A DNA stretch of 64,000 nt from Kribbella flavida DSM 17836. GTDB taxonomy: Bacteria; Actinomycetota; Actinomycetes; Propionibacteriales; Kribbellaceae. Location of the stretch: assembly GCF_000024345.1 (NCBI RefSeq), contig NC_013729.1, positions 6,076,001 through 6,140,000 of the forward strand, given 5' to 3'. Below the pieces are notes generated by a model. That model had not been told where the DNA came from. It did not search any database and saw nothing but the letters and a program-made list of their open reading frames with translations. The position numbers and the translations under genes are program-made. Below, one piece after another: positions 7,076 to 15,477 of the stretch (positions within the stretch are counted from its first letter, which is position 1; each line of letters opens with the position of its first letter).

Positions 7076-9007
7076 TCAAGGGTGAACGATCCAGCGGACG
7101 GGATCGGTGGGGTCGGGCTCGAACGCACAGTAGAGGCCGGTCTGGACGCGGCGGTCCAGCACGTCCCCTGCTTCTGGCAGGTCAGTCCGGATCCGTGCGA
7201 TGGCGGTGCGCACCGAGCGAGTGACGTTGAGCCGGGCCCGTTCGGCCGCCGACGCCGCCCTCCGGGAGCGTCCGGACAGCCCGAAGGCGGCGGCGAGCTG
7301 GGCGACGAGCTCGTCACACTCTCGCTGAAGCTGCGTGGCGCGGTCGTCCTCACCGATCGCGAGCGCGTCCTCGATCTCCTCGCGCAACTGCTCGACCCGT
7401 CGCCGGTACGCCTGTCGCGCGGTGCCGTCCAGCAGCTCGCCGGCGTCACCCAGCCGGTGCCGGTCGGGCCCATCGGGCACCACGTGCTCGATCTGGTCGA
7501 CGAGATCGAGCACGTGCCGCTCGACGCCTGGGCTGGACATCAGCATGGCAAGGTAGCGGAGTCCCTTGGTGTGGGCGAGCCGGATCCGTACGCCGTCGCA
7601 CTCCACCGCCCAGGCGGCCGGACCGCAGCGCAGTGTGACCGTCCGGCTGGCGGCCCTCCCATGAGCCAGCCGCTCGAGGAGCTCGAGGTCGCGGGGCGGC
7701 ACCGTGACGTCGAGCCCGGAGAGGACGCTCGCCACGCGGCCGGCCTCCACCTGCGCCGCGGCACGATTGCCGGCCTGCTCGTGCAGGCGGGCCAGCTCGA
7801 GTCCGAGCGCGACCTTCATCACGGGCAGCCCGACCGGCAGTCCATCCACCGCTTGCTCCATGCCGGTGATCGCGCCGACGAGGTCGCCCTTGGCAGCCAG
7901 CACTCGTGCCTCCACGGCGCCTGCCATCCCCGCCAGGCGCGGTACGGCGAGGCCGGTGACGCGCTCGGTCATCCGGCCGCAGGCCTCGCCGGCCGCCTCC
8001 ACCTTGCCTGCGGCCAGTTCGGCTTCGGTGAGGATGGCCAGCAGCTCGACAGCGCGCAGCAGGTCGGACCCGACCATGCGCAGGCCACGCGACGCGGTGG
8101 CGATCGCTAGGTCGGTGTCGCCGCGCGCGAGGTGCAGACGAGCGGCCGGCAGCAGTGCCTGCAGGTGGGCCTCCTTGCCGAGCAGCAGGGCCTCGGCGTC
8201 GCCAAGTCTTCCCTGCCGGATGCGCAGGTCGGCGAGGGCGATCGCCGGATGCCAGCTGGGCAGCCGCATGCAGGCCTCGAACTCGGTCACTGCGCGGGCC
8301 AGCACCGCTTCGGCCTCGGTCCAGCGACCGAGCTCCATGAGTGCGGTCGCCTGGACCGCGTCACAGTGGCTGCTCAGGAACGCCGGGCCGCCCGGGACCG
8401 CACCGACGAGCCCGACGCGGCGCAGGTCGTCCAGCCAGTGACCCACGCGGTCGAACGCGCCGGCGTAGTAGCAAGCGGTGAAGAAGGAGCAGACGCCCAT
8501 GCAGGCGGCGTCCTGGTCACGGGCCGGCCCGCACCAGAGCGCGACCGCCTCGTCCAGCATGCTCATCCCCTCGACGAGGTTGCCGGCCTCCACCTGCGCG
8601 AGCCCGCCGTCGGCGAGCGCTTTTGCCTCCAGGTCGACGTCGCCGAACCTGCGCGCTCGGTCCAAAGCGAGCTCCGCCCGCTTCAACAGCTCGTGTGGGT
8701 CGTCTACGTCGCAGCCAACCCCCGCGAGCGCCACCCAGCCCTGTTCCAGGCACTCTGGCTCGTCCTCCAGCAGCCGGGCGGCCCGGTGGAACCACGCGCG
8801 GGCCGCCGCCCGGTTGGCCCTGAAGGTCTCGAACGCCCAGCCCAGCCGCGCACAGGCCATCGCCGCCTGGCGCGGGTCGCCGGCCGCGGCGAACCGGCGC
8901 ACGTCGGCCGACAGCTGGTCCATGCCGGCCTGGATATCGCCCTCGCCGAAGGCGGCCATGGCAGTGGACCTCGCCGCGCCGGCATCTGCGTCGGGCTCCG
9001 TGGCCAC
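7076..9007 (-). CDS. TPR-repeat regulator-like protein with conserved C-terminal module
   Basis: A 643-residue soluble protein. Residues from about 30 to 440 form helical TPR-like repeats with many Ala/Leu helix pairs. The last 200 residues form the module seen at the C-terminus of many actinobacterial ATPase/LuxR-like and adenylate-cyclase-like regulators: GLRYLAML near 490, then GDAGELLDGTARQAYRRR, a coiled segment, SAAERARLNVTRSVR, and the closing RTGLYCAFEPDP. No NTPase or HTH domain is visible, so this is a stand-alone sensor or scaffold form. The GTG start at 9007 has a TACGAT element 6 nt upstream, suggesting a leaderless transcript. The MBL gene follows on the same strand. Confidence 0.7.
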   Translation of the reverse strand: MATEPDADAGAARSTAMAAFGEGDIQAGMDQLSADVRRFAAAGDPRQAAMACARLGWAFETFRANRAAARAWFHRAARLLEDEPECLEQGWVALAGVGCDVDDPHELLKRAELALDRARRFGDVDLEAKALADGGLAQVEAGNLVEGMSMLDEAVALWCGPARDQDAACMGVCSFFTACYYAGAFDRVGHWLDDLRRVGLVGAVPGGPAFLSSHCDAVQATALMELGRWTEAEAVLARAVTEFEACMRLPSWHPAIALADLRIRQGRLGDAEALLLGKEAHLQALLPAARLHLARGDTDLAIATASRGLRMVGSDLLRAVELLAILTEAELAAGKVEAAGEACGRMTERVTGLAVPRLAGMAGAVEARVLAAKGDLVGAITGMEQAVDGLPVGLPVMKVALGLELARLHEQAGNRAAAQVEAGRVASVLSGLDVTVPPRDLELLERLAHGRAASRTVTLRCGPAAWAVECDGVRIRLAHTKGLRYLAMLMSSPGVERHVLDLVDQIEHVVPDGPDRHRLGDAGELLDGTARQAYRRRVEQLREEIEDALAIGEDDRATQLQRECDELVAQLAAAFGLSGRSRRAASAAERARLNVTRSVRTAIARIRTDLPEAGDVLDRRVQTGLYCAFEPDPTDPVRWIVHP

Positions 9008-9013
9008 GCTTCG

Positions 9014-9019
9014 ATCGTA
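9014..9019 (-). promoter_or_regulatory. Leaderless -10 element (TACGAT) of the TPR gene
   Basis: TACGAT on the minus strand ends 6 nt before the GTG start at 9007. That is the spacing expected if transcription begins at the start codon. Confidence 0.55.
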
Positions 9020-9162
9020 GTCCCGCTGGAGAGACTCGCACCTAGGGTCTGGTCAATCAGACGGCCGACGCGCGGCCGCCCGGATTGTTCAGCGGGCTCC
9101 TGGCACGGTCCGGCTTCTCTCGCCTCGGCGGTATCGCTACCACCAGCCACGGCATCATTCGT

Positions 9163-9671
9163 TCAGTCCGCGTCCGGCGGAGTCGCTGTCGACAGCGACT
9201 CGATACGACGTCGGATCCGTCGCGGTAAGTACCACTGCGAGAAGAGCACGACACCGAGGGCTGTCGCCGGAAGCCATGCCCATAAGGAGCCGTTGAGAAC
9301 TCCGACGACAGAGCCTCCGAACACGAGCGCCAGCACTGCGATCCGCAGCATGCGCGTGCGGCCGCCGAACTGAGCGAGCTGCTGGTTGGCGAGGCGAAGA
9401 GCCGCCGACCGAACCTGCGGGTCGTCCGGTACCGGTCCACCCGCCGCCGCCCGGCGCGCCACCGCGACCTCGTCAGCCGGGAGGTCGCCGTGGGAATGCC
9501 TCACATCTCGCTCGCACTTCGCGGCCCACCGGCCCATCAACAGGCCGAACGGGACTCCGGTCACGACAGCACCTACGCTGCTGCCCACCAACTCGACCCG
9601 TCGAGCTTGGTGAAGATTCCCATGCTCGCACCGAACAAGACGCCGGTCAGAAGTCCAGCGACTCGTGTCAT
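9163..9671 (-). pseudogene. Small membrane protein gene broken by a one-base deletion
   Basis: The ATG at 9671 overlaps the stop of the methyltransferase gene (ATGA) and opens a 32-residue frame that aligns with residues 9-40 of the intact paralogue at 14909-15439 (LLTGVLFG against LLGGVPFG, then FTKLDGSSW against FIKQDDGSW). That frame ends in TAG at 9573-9575. The alignment continues in another frame from VGAVVTGVPFGLLMG to the end at 9163, including GDLPADE, GGPVPDDPQVR and LPRRIRRRIE. The span is 509 nt, one base short of whole codons. An apparent TTG start at 9591 would give 142 residues but lacks the first membrane helix. The gene is either a recent pseudogene or carries a sequence error. 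Confidence 0.8.
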
Positions 9672-10429
9672 GCGTGGCGGTGGGCGAGGTGGGCGTGGAC
9701 CTCGGCGTTGAGTTCCACGGTTTCGGGCAGCACCTGGAGGATCCGGCGGAAGACCTCGTCGCGGTCGCCGGCTTCGAGCATCACGTACGCCGAGACCGTC
9801 GAGAGTTGTCCGACGTAGTCATGGGCACTGATCGTCAAGCGCCGTTCGATCACCGCCTGCCGGACGTCGGTGAACCACTCGGACTGCTGGAGCTCCGTGC
9901 CGGGCCACTGCATCGGGCGATCCGCGGGGGTGCCGTCGGGCGACGGGACGCCGTCGTCGTCCAGGTACGGCGCACGTGCCGCGCGCACCGCCTCCTTGAG
10001 GTCCGGGTCGGCCAGCTGGATCGGTACGCCGAAGGATGCGAACACGCCACCCGGCCGGACGAGTGCGGCCATCCGCTCCCACCGGCCTTCCGGGTTCGTC
10101 CAGTGGAGCGCGGCAGCCGAGTACACCAGCTCGTACGACGAATCCAGCGGCAGGTCCTCGAAGGCCGCTTGCACCGTCGTGACGGTTGCGGGCAGGTACT
10201 TGCGCAGCTCCGCGAGCATGGCCGCGTCAGGCTCGGTCGCGGTGACCGCGATCCCCGCCTGCGCGAACAGGCGCGTTGCCTTGCCGGTCCCGGCGCCGAT
10301 CTCCAGGGCGGTCCGGATCGGCCCACCGGCGTAGGCCGTCACCAGCTCGAGCAGTTCCGCGGGATACCCGGGCCGGAACCGTTCGTACGCCTCCGCCACC
10401 GTCCCGAAGCTCAGTGCGCGCGTCACCAT
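9668..10429 (-). CDS. Class I SAM-dependent methyltransferase
   Basis: A 253-residue cytosolic enzyme with a Rossmann methyltransferase core. Motif I is ALEIGAGTGK (residues 41-50), motif II ends in the acidic TEPD, and the post-motif segment is SAAALHW. The N-terminal FGTVAEAYERFRPGYP resembles the UbiE/Methyltransf_11 group that acts on small molecules. The substrate is not identifiable. The ATG at 10429 is used. The stop overlaps the ATG of the following membrane gene by 4 bp, which implies translational coupling with a gene that is now frameshifted. Confidence 0.85.
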   Translation of the reverse strand: MVTRALSFGTVAEAYERFRPGYPAELLELVTAYAGGPIRTALEIGAGTGKATRLFAQAGIAVTATEPDAAMLAELRKYLPATVTTVQAAFEDLPLDSSYELVYSAAALHWTNPEGRWERMAALVRPGGVFASFGVPIQLADPDLKEAVRAARAPYLDDDGVPSPDGTPADRPMQWPGTELQQSEWFTDVRQAVIERRLTISAHDYVGQLSTVSAYVMLEAGDRDEVFRRILQVLPETVELNAEVHAHLAHRHA

Positions 10430-10713
10430 GCCGGCATCCTGGCACGTCCCTTTCCCCAGCGCGCGTCATTTCCCGCGCCGAGGCGCGACCGGACAGGTCG
10501 GTTCGCCCTAGGGTTCAGCCCGGGGATCGGCTCGACGAGGAGCTGACGCTCGGTGTGGTCGAAGTGGTGAGCAACTGGTGCTCGTGGCCCGACCGCCTGG
10601 GCTTCGAGCAATGCACCGGCCAGGGCGTGTAGCCGCACGGAGTCAGGTAGAGCCGCCCACGCGATGGGCCAGGAGGCCACGCACGCCTCCGCCGTGCGGG
10701 CGGCTTCGCCGGC

Positions 10714-10929
10714 TCAAGGTCGTGATCGATCTCGACGCTGCGCTGCCAGCGCCAGCAGCTTGCCGACACCAGCACCAAGGACCGCCCCGACAAGCGTCAT
10801 GAGCACGGTGGAGTAGAGCCACTCGGACTGGTCCGGGATGCTGCCGAACACGGCAAAACATGCGACGCCGCCAATGGCCGCCCCCCGGACACCCCAAGGA
10901 CGTTGGTGCCGCTGGGGTTGTCGGCTCAT
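10714..10929 (-). CDS. Small membrane protein, unknown function
   Basis: A 71-residue protein with a basic N-terminus (SRQPQRHQRPWGVR), two hydrophobic segments (about residues 15-30 and 39-60) and a basic C-terminus (AAQRRDRSRP). It resembles many glycine-zipper type two-helix proteins, but I do not recognise the family. The ATG at 10929 lies 77 bp from the divergent DUF1905 gene start. The 284 bp between this gene and the methyltransferase start hold no convincing gene. Confidence 0.5.
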   Translation of the reverse strand: MSRQPQRHQRPWGVRGAAIGGVACFAVFGSIPDQSEWLYSTVLMTLVGAVLGAGVGKLLALAAQRRDRSRP

Positions 10930-10994
10930 TGCTCGACCGTACCTTTCCGGCTGCCCCCACCCCTCACTCAGCGAGCGTTGTCGGTGCCGTGTCC

Positions 10995-11000
10995 TACGGT
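10995..11000 (+). promoter_or_regulatory. Leaderless -10 element (TACGGT) of the DUF1905 gene
   Basis: TACGGT ends 6 nt before the ATG at 11007. Confidence 0.6.
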
Positions 11001-11006
11001 CGGGCC

Positions 11007-11315
11007 ATGGCACGTATCGGGACCTTCCAGTTCACCGCGCCGCTCTGGCTGCACTCGGGCGACGCCGGGTGGTACTTCGTGACGGTGCCGGCCGACGTCA
11101 GCGACGACATCGCCGAGCTCACCGCGGGTCTCCGGAAGGGCTTCGGGTCGGTGCGCGTCAGGGTCACGGTGGGCGCCACCAGCTGGCAGACCTCGGTCTT
11201 CCCGGACAGCAAGCGGGGCGCCTTCGTCCTGCCGGTGAAGAGAGTCGTGCGGATCGCCGAGGGCCTGTCGGCGGGCGCCGAGGTGAAGACGCAGCTGGAG
11301 CTGGTCGACTTCTAA
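11007..11315 (+). CDS. DUF1905 domain protein
   Basis: A 102-residue cytosolic protein that matches the DUF1905 pattern over its full length: F-x-A-x-LW near the start, GWYFVTVPADV, GFGSVRVRVTVG, TSVFPD and LPVKRVVR. The domain forms a small beta-barrel and has no assigned biochemical role. The ATG at 11007 is supported by a TACGGT element 6 nt upstream. The stop codon overlaps the stop of the converging nucleotidyltransferase gene by 4 bp, so the two 3' ends share sequence and no terminator separates them. Confidence 0.8.
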   Translation: MARIGTFQFTAPLWLHSGDAGWYFVTVPADVSDDIAELTAGLRKGFGSVRVRVTVGATSWQTSVFPDSKRGAFVLPVKRVVRIAEGLSAGAEVKTQLELVDF

Positions 11316-12067
11316 ACTGCCGCCTCCAGCAGAGACACGACCTCATCGACGCTGCTCGGCAAGGTCTGCGGCGTCAGTCCGCTGAGGATGCGGTCGACCT
11401 CTCGCAGGCCGGCCCGGTCCACCAGCCTCTTCTCGTTGGTGACCCACTCGCCCCGAGCCGCCAGTACGGCGTGCGCCGCCTGGCACGTGGCCGTGGCGAT
11501 CGCCCCGGCGCATTCGGCGACATGCCCGTGTACTGCGTGCGCCGACCGCGCGTACGAGAGCGTGTGCCTGGCCTCGTTCGACCAGCGATCAGCCGCGCTG
11601 CGACGGAGAGCATCGGGATACTCGGGCCGCGGCAGCTCACCGTGCAGAACCTGGTTGACGGCCAGCTCCGCCACGACGACGTACGTCGGGATGCCGGCCA
11701 GGTGGAAGAGCAGCCGCTCGATCTGGAACCGCCCCGCCCGCGCCTCGGCCAGGTGATGCTCGACCTCGTCCAGATCGCGGTAGTGCACGTCGACGCTGCG
11801 GCCGTCGAACTGCAGCCAGGCCCCACCGTTGAACACCCCGCCGCCCCAGCCACCGAGCTCGGACACCTCGCCCGGCCAGCCGACCGCACGCAGGCTGTCC
11901 GGCGAGAACGCCCCGCGGTAGTAGACGGAGAAATCCCAGTCACTGTCCGGGCGATGGGTGCCCGCGGCCCGTGATCCGCCGAGCGCGACGGCCTGCACGG
12001 AGGGCAGTTCGGCGAGTCGGCGGGTGACCTGATCGAGCAAATCCTGGTCCGGCAGCATGCCGGGCAT
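11312..12067 (-). CDS. Nucleotidyltransferase domain protein (MNT fold)
   Basis: A 251-residue protein. The nucleotidyltransferase signature GGSRAAG (residues 30-36) followed by DSDWD (41-45) supplies the catalytic Asp pair. The C-terminal half is helical and resembles the substrate domain of aminoglycoside nucleotidyltransferase-like proteins. It could modify a small molecule or a protein by NMP transfer; the substrate is not visible. Two starts are possible, ATG 12067 and ATG 12058, three codons apart. It ends in a 4-bp overlap with the converging DUF1905 gene. No HEPN partner gene is adjacent, so it is not an obvious MNT/HEPN toxin-antitoxin pair. Confidence 0.75.
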   Translation of the reverse strand: MPGMLPDQDLLDQVTRRLAELPSVQAVALGGSRAAGTHRPDSDWDFSVYYRGAFSPDSLRAVGWPGEVSELGGWGGGVFNGGAWLQFDGRSVDVHYRDLDEVEHHLAEARAGRFQIERLLFHLAGIPTYVVVAELAVNQVLHGELPRPEYPDALRRSAADRWSNEARHTLSYARSAHAVHGHVAECAGAIATATCQAAHAVLAARGEWVTNEKRLVDRAGLREVDRILSGLTPQTLPSSVDEVVSLLEAAV

Positions 12068-12141
12068 GCTTCGCCATCCCGGCTCTGCGATCAACCCGTT
12101 TTCGCAGGGTCGGCTCGGGGTTCGGTCCACCCGTCGGCGAT

Positions 12142-12738
12142 CTACTCGGTGGCTGACTTCGCGCCGGCGGCCTGGGCTGCCTGTTCGACGCGGGCTCGGT
12201 AGTCGGCCCACCACTGGTCGTCGTGGTCGAGCAGGTTGGTGTTGTTGGCGTTCAGGCCAACAGCGCCGTCGAGTTGTTCGCGCAGGATGTCGGCGTGGCC
12301 GGCGTGCCGGTTGGTCTCCGCGAGCACGTGGACCAGGATCTTGTGCAGCGTCACCGCGCCGCCCGTCCACCACGGAACCTGCCCGGGTGCGTCGAGCTCG
12401 AGTGCGTCGATCGTCGCGTCCGCGTGCTCGCCGACGCGCCGGTAGCAGTCGACGATGTCGGCGCGGGTCTCGTCCGCGGTCGCCCAGGCGTCGGCGTTCG
12501 GCTCGGCGTCGTCGTCCCACCACGGCAGGTGCTCCGGGAACGGCCGTCCGAACGTGGCACCGAAGTAGCCGGCCTCGACGATCGCCAGATGCTTGATCAA
12601 GCCGAGCAGATTGGTGCCGGTGGGAGTCAGTGGACGGCGTACGTCGTACTCGGACAGCCCGTCGAGCTTCCACAGCATCGCCGCGCGGGCCGAGCGCAGA
12701 TAGTTGTGCAGGGTCGTCTTCGCGTCGGCTTCGATCAT
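12142..12738 (-). CDS. DinB/DUF664 family protein
   Basis: A 198-residue four-helix-bundle protein of the DinB/YfiT superfamily, DUF664 branch. Family marks include TNLLGLIKHLAIVE near residue 45 (metal His), the central WW-D segment and HVLAETNRHAGHADILREQL with the two further metal His. DinB-type proteins bind a metal and often act as thiol-dependent transferases, in actinobacteria typically with mycothiol. The exact reaction here is unknown. The ATG at 12738 has CACACT 6 nt upstream, a near match to the leaderless element seen elsewhere. It is the first of three DinB-type genes in 5 kb. Confidence 0.82.
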   Translation of the reverse strand: MIEADAKTTLHNYLRSARAAMLWKLDGLSEYDVRRPLTPTGTNLLGLIKHLAIVEAGYFGATFGRPFPEHLPWWDDDAEPNADAWATADETRADIVDCYRRVGEHADATIDALELDAPGQVPWWTGGAVTLHKILVHVLAETNRHAGHADILREQLDGAVGLNANNTNLLDHDDQWWADYRARVEQAAQAAGAKSATE

Positions 12739-12837
12739 CCAGGCAGTGTGCCAGCCGGAGGGCCGTGCGCGCGAAGTTCATTCTCCGGAGGGAGCCGGTT
12801 CCCTCCGGAGAGGGATCGCTGCCCGGCCGGCGGCGCC

Positions 12838-12843
12838 TACGGT
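12838..12843 (+). promoter_or_regulatory. Leaderless -10 element (TACGGT) of the 12851 gene
   Basis: TACGGT ends 7 nt before the ATG at 12851. Confidence 0.55.
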
Positions 12844-12850
12844 CGTGGGC

Positions 12851-13309
12851 ATGGTCGATACCAGCCGCTCAAGACGATGGCCGGCGTACGCGCTGGCGGT
12901 GCTCTTCCTCGGGTACGCCGTGGGCAAAGCCGGCTACGCGTCCCAAGCCCGGCTGGGGTTTCCGGGCGGTCCGGTCGTGTCCGCGGCCGAGCAGCAGAGC
13001 TACTTCCTGCCCGCCGCCACGGCCCAGTGGATGGCGACCGTGACCGGTGTTCTGGCCGCGGGCGTCGCGCTCGCGACGGTCACCCGGTGGGGTCGCCGCG
13101 TACCGAGGCCGGTGATGCTGGTCGTGCTCGCCGGCATGGTGCTGACCGTCGGCGCCGGCGCCGCGATCATGGCCGTGGACGGCTTCGTCGGGATCGGTAT
13201 CGGCTGGCAGTGGTACCACGGGGCCGTGGGGGTCGTGGTGATCGGGCTGCTGCTGGCGATGATCCAGTCGTACGCCGCCGCGACCGGGGGACGCCGTGCC
13301 TCGCGCTGA
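12851..13309 (+). CDS. Four-helix membrane protein, unknown
   Basis: A 152-residue protein with four predicted membrane segments (about residues 11-28, 58-78, 86-108 and 118-140). A conserved-looking loop, GKAGYASQARLGFPGGP, follows the first helix. I do not recognise the family by name. The start at 12851 is supported by TACGGT 7 nt upstream. Its last 14 bp overlap the next gene (13296), so the two are probably co-translated and may form a complex. Confidence 0.65.
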   Translation: MVDTSRSRRWPAYALAVLFLGYAVGKAGYASQARLGFPGGPVVSAAEQQSYFLPAATAQWMATVTGVLAAGVALATVTRWGRRVPRPVMLVVLAGMVLTVGAGAAIMAVDGFVGIGIGWQWYHGAVGVVVIGLLLAMIQSYAAATGGRRASR

Positions 13310-13871
13310 TTCGGCCGGGCTCGCCCGGCCCGCCAACGACGCATCAGGCAACGGTGACGCTCGGCGCGACTCCCGCCCGTACGGTGCCTACGGTGCGGCA
13401 GCGTGCGCGGCGGCGTACGGGTCGATGAAGCTGGCGCAGGCGCTCGGCGCGAACGCTCTGGCCGACAAGGACCCGCTGCCGCCGGACCTGCGCGACCGGC
13501 TGCTCGCCCGCGACCCGTTCTTCGTGGCCAGCCACTGGATCCTGGCGACGGCCGCCCTGATCGGCATCGTCGTCGCCCTGGCGACCATCGCTCCCCGCCC
13601 GACCTTCCAGCGGCGCGTGCTGCTGTCCATCGCCTGGATCCTCGGGATCTTCATGATCACCCGATCGATCGGCGTCGGGGGGTTCGGCTTCGTCGGCGAC
13701 ATCCTGCTGCTGACCGACGTCCGTCCGCCATCGGCCGAGCACGCTCCGCTGGACCGCATGCTGGCGCGGTGGGACCTCTTCCTGTGGTCCCCGTTCTTCC
13801 TGCTCTGGGGCACCTGCTGGGTGCTGACAGCGCGGAGACTCACCGTCCGCCGGCTTCGACCGTCCGCTTGA
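13296..13871 (+). CDS. Membrane protein, partner of the preceding gene
   Basis: A 191-residue protein starting at GTG 13296 within the end of the upstream gene. The N-terminal 30 residues are hydrophilic. A hydrophobic first helix with Tyr/Ala-rich residues follows, then two clear membrane helices (SHWILATAALIGIVVALATI and the VLLSIAWILGIFMITRSI segment) and one at the C-terminus (FLWSPFFLLWGTCWVL). The layout resembles the DUF3995-like proteins of actinobacteria, but I am not certain of that. The 14-bp overlap implies translational coupling. Confidence 0.6.
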   Translation: MPRADSAGLARPANDASGNGDARRDSRPYGAYGAAACAAAYGSMKLAQALGANALADKDPLPPDLRDRLLARDPFFVASHWILATAALIGIVVALATIAPRPTFQRRVLLSIAWILGIFMITRSIGVGGFGFVGDILLLTDVRPPSAEHAPLDRMLARWDLFLWSPFFLLWGTCWVLTARRLTVRRLRPSA

Positions 13872-13882
13872 CCGTCTGCAGC

Positions 13883-14812
13883 TCAGAGCGCGAGCGTCAG
13901 CCAGCCGCCGATGTCCTGCCGCCCCGCAGCCAGCGCCGCGGTCCGAGCACCTCTGTTGTCTGCATGGACATCGCCGAGCAGCATGAAGCTCGACTCCGGA
14001 AGGGACCGCGCCAGCAACGCGTTGACCGACGCCCCGAGTCCCCGGCCGCGAAACGCCGGCGCCAGGATCAGCTCCCGTACGACGTACGCGGGCAGCCCCA
14101 GCGTGTCCTCGCTGTCGCTCATCGCCGCCGAGTAGCCCGCCCACACACCGTCCACGGTGATCTCGAACAGCAGCCCTTGCTCCGCGGAGGTCTGCAGGTT
14201 CTCCTTGCCCGGCGGCGAAGCCTGCTCCACGTGCGCCGGATGGTCGCGATCCACCGCGGCGTACGCCTGCTCGACCTCTTCGTAGTGATCCACGGTCGAT
14301 GCCGGGACCAGAGCAAGACCAGCCGGTACGTCGCGCTGCCTCAGCTGCTCGATCGGCGCGCCCAGGCAGCGGCGGTCGCGGCGGGTCCCGGGGAACGCGT
14401 CGATTGGCTCTGCGCTCCACAACCTGACATAGCGGGGCTTGTGTACGCCATAGATCTCCCGGGCCGCCGCAGCCACGCCCGGCAGGTCCCCGGGCTCCAG
14501 CCGTCGCCGCATCGGACTCGCGTCGACGAACGGCTTGGTGACGTCCAGCCCCTCGAAGCGCATGCTCAGCATCGCAGCCTGGTCGTTGCCGACGTCTACC
14601 CAGTAGTTGAGCATCGCCTCCGCCGGCGTGCCCGGGGCGAACCGCTCGGTCCTGGCCTCGGCGATGGACCGATCGTTGGCGAGCAGCACATCGACGTCCT
14701 CGTGCAACGCGGTCAGCAGCTCCAGGCGCGTCGTGTCGTCCACCCACGCCCGGGTCAACGGATGCTGACGCTCAAGGGTGTAACCGGCAAGCTCACGTGC
14801 GGTGGGAATCAC
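13883..14812 (-). CDS. GNAT family N-acetyltransferase
   Basis: A 309-residue protein. The C-terminal third carries the acetyl-CoA motif VVRELILAPAFRGRGLGASV (R/Q-x-x-G-x-G/A as RGRGLG) and the closing segment HADNRGARTAALAAGR. The N-terminal 150 residues contain a second, more divergent GNAT-like part, so it may be a tandem-GNAT protein. The substrate is unknown. The start is GTG 14812; no strong ribosome binding site is visible before it. The stop lies 11 bp from the stop of the converging membrane gene at 13871. Confidence 0.78.
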   Translation of the reverse strand: MIPTARELAGYTLERQHPLTRAWVDDTTRLELLTALHEDVDVLLANDRSIAEARTERFAPGTPAEAMLNYWVDVGNDQAAMLSMRFEGLDVTKPFVDASPMRRRLEPGDLPGVAAAAREIYGVHKPRYVRLWSAEPIDAFPGTRRDRRCLGAPIEQLRQRDVPAGLALVPASTVDHYEEVEQAYAAVDRDHPAHVEQASPPGKENLQTSAEQGLLFEITVDGVWAGYSAAMSDSEDTLGLPAYVVRELILAPAFRGRGLGASVNALLARSLPESSFMLLGDVHADNRGARTAALAAGRQDIGGWLTLAL

Positions 14813-14908
14813 TCAGAACCGTTTCCGTGCGTGCAGAGCCCAAGCGCGCCGGACGGCGGCCCACTGCGCAGCGTAGCCACGCACACCCCGGCCCGACACC
14901 GGTTTCCT

Positions 14909-15439
14909 CTACTGGGACGTCGTGGCCGGCGCACGCGAGAGCTCCTCCGCGCGCCGGCGAGAACGTCGGGGCGTCCACCACAGCACAGCGAAGACGCCGG
15001 AGAAGAAGACGGTGTAAACAAGCACCCACGGTGAGTCGAGAATCGCCGCCACCACAGTGACGTCGATCAGCACCACCAGCATGACGAGTGTGAACCGGCG
15101 CATCCGGCCGGAGGAGAAGCTCGCGAACGCCAAGGCGATCCGCCGCGCCGCCGCTCGCACCTCAGGATCCTCGGGAATCGGTCCGCCGTCCGCGGCGCGG
15201 TACGCGGCCGCCAGCTTGTCCTCCGGCAGCTCCCCCTCGGCTTCCGCCGTCGCCCGATCCCACGTGACGCCGAGCCGGACCATGGCGGCGCCGAAGAAGA
15301 TGCCGATCAGGACGCCGCCGACCACCGCCTCCGTCCAACTGCCGTCGTCCTGTTTGATGAATGCACCCATGACGACGCCGAACGGGACCCCGCCCAGCAG
15401 GAACGTCACCCACGTCGGCATCCGAGGCCTGGTCTGCAT
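14909..15439 (-). CDS. Membrane protein, intact paralogue of the broken gene at 9163-9671
   Basis: A 176-residue protein with membrane helices at about residues 8-25, 37-54, 118-136 and 138-155. A soluble middle part carries GELPEDKLAAAYRAADGGPI and then PEDPEVRAAARRIA, and the C-terminus is basic (TPRRSRRRAEELSRA). These blocks match the pseudogene 5 kb upstream (GDLPADE, GGPVPDDPQVR, LPRRIRRRIE). I do not recognise a named family. The start ATG 15439 is preceded by GGAGATGATGGAGAG. The start is 38 bp from the divergent DinB gene. Confidence 0.65.
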   Translation of the reverse strand: MQTRPRMPTWVTFLLGGVPFGVVMGAFIKQDDGSWTEAVVGGVLIGIFFGAAMVRLGVTWDRATAEAEGELPEDKLAAAYRAADGGPIPEDPEVRAAARRIALAFASFSSGRMRRFTLVMLVVLIDVTVVAAILDSPWVLVYTVFFSGVFAVLWWTPRRSRRRAEELSRAPATTSQ

Positions 15440-15465
15440 CTCTCCATCATCTCCTGGATTTGCCC

Positions 15466-15471
15466 TAGCGT
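15466..15471 (+). promoter_or_regulatory. Leaderless -10 element (TAGCGT) of the 15478 gene
   Basis: TAGCGT ends 6 nt before the ATG at 15478. Confidence 0.6.
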
Positions 15472-15477
15472 GGATCC

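Noticed and set aside
10423..10680. Minus-strand frame of 85 codons upstream of the methyltransferase
   Set aside because: No family resemblance, and the complementary strand is equally open; both look like GC-rich chance frames.
11312..12067. Nucleotidyltransferase as antitoxin of an MNT/HEPN pair
   Set aside because: No HEPN-like partner lies next to it; the neighbours are DUF1905 and DinB genes.
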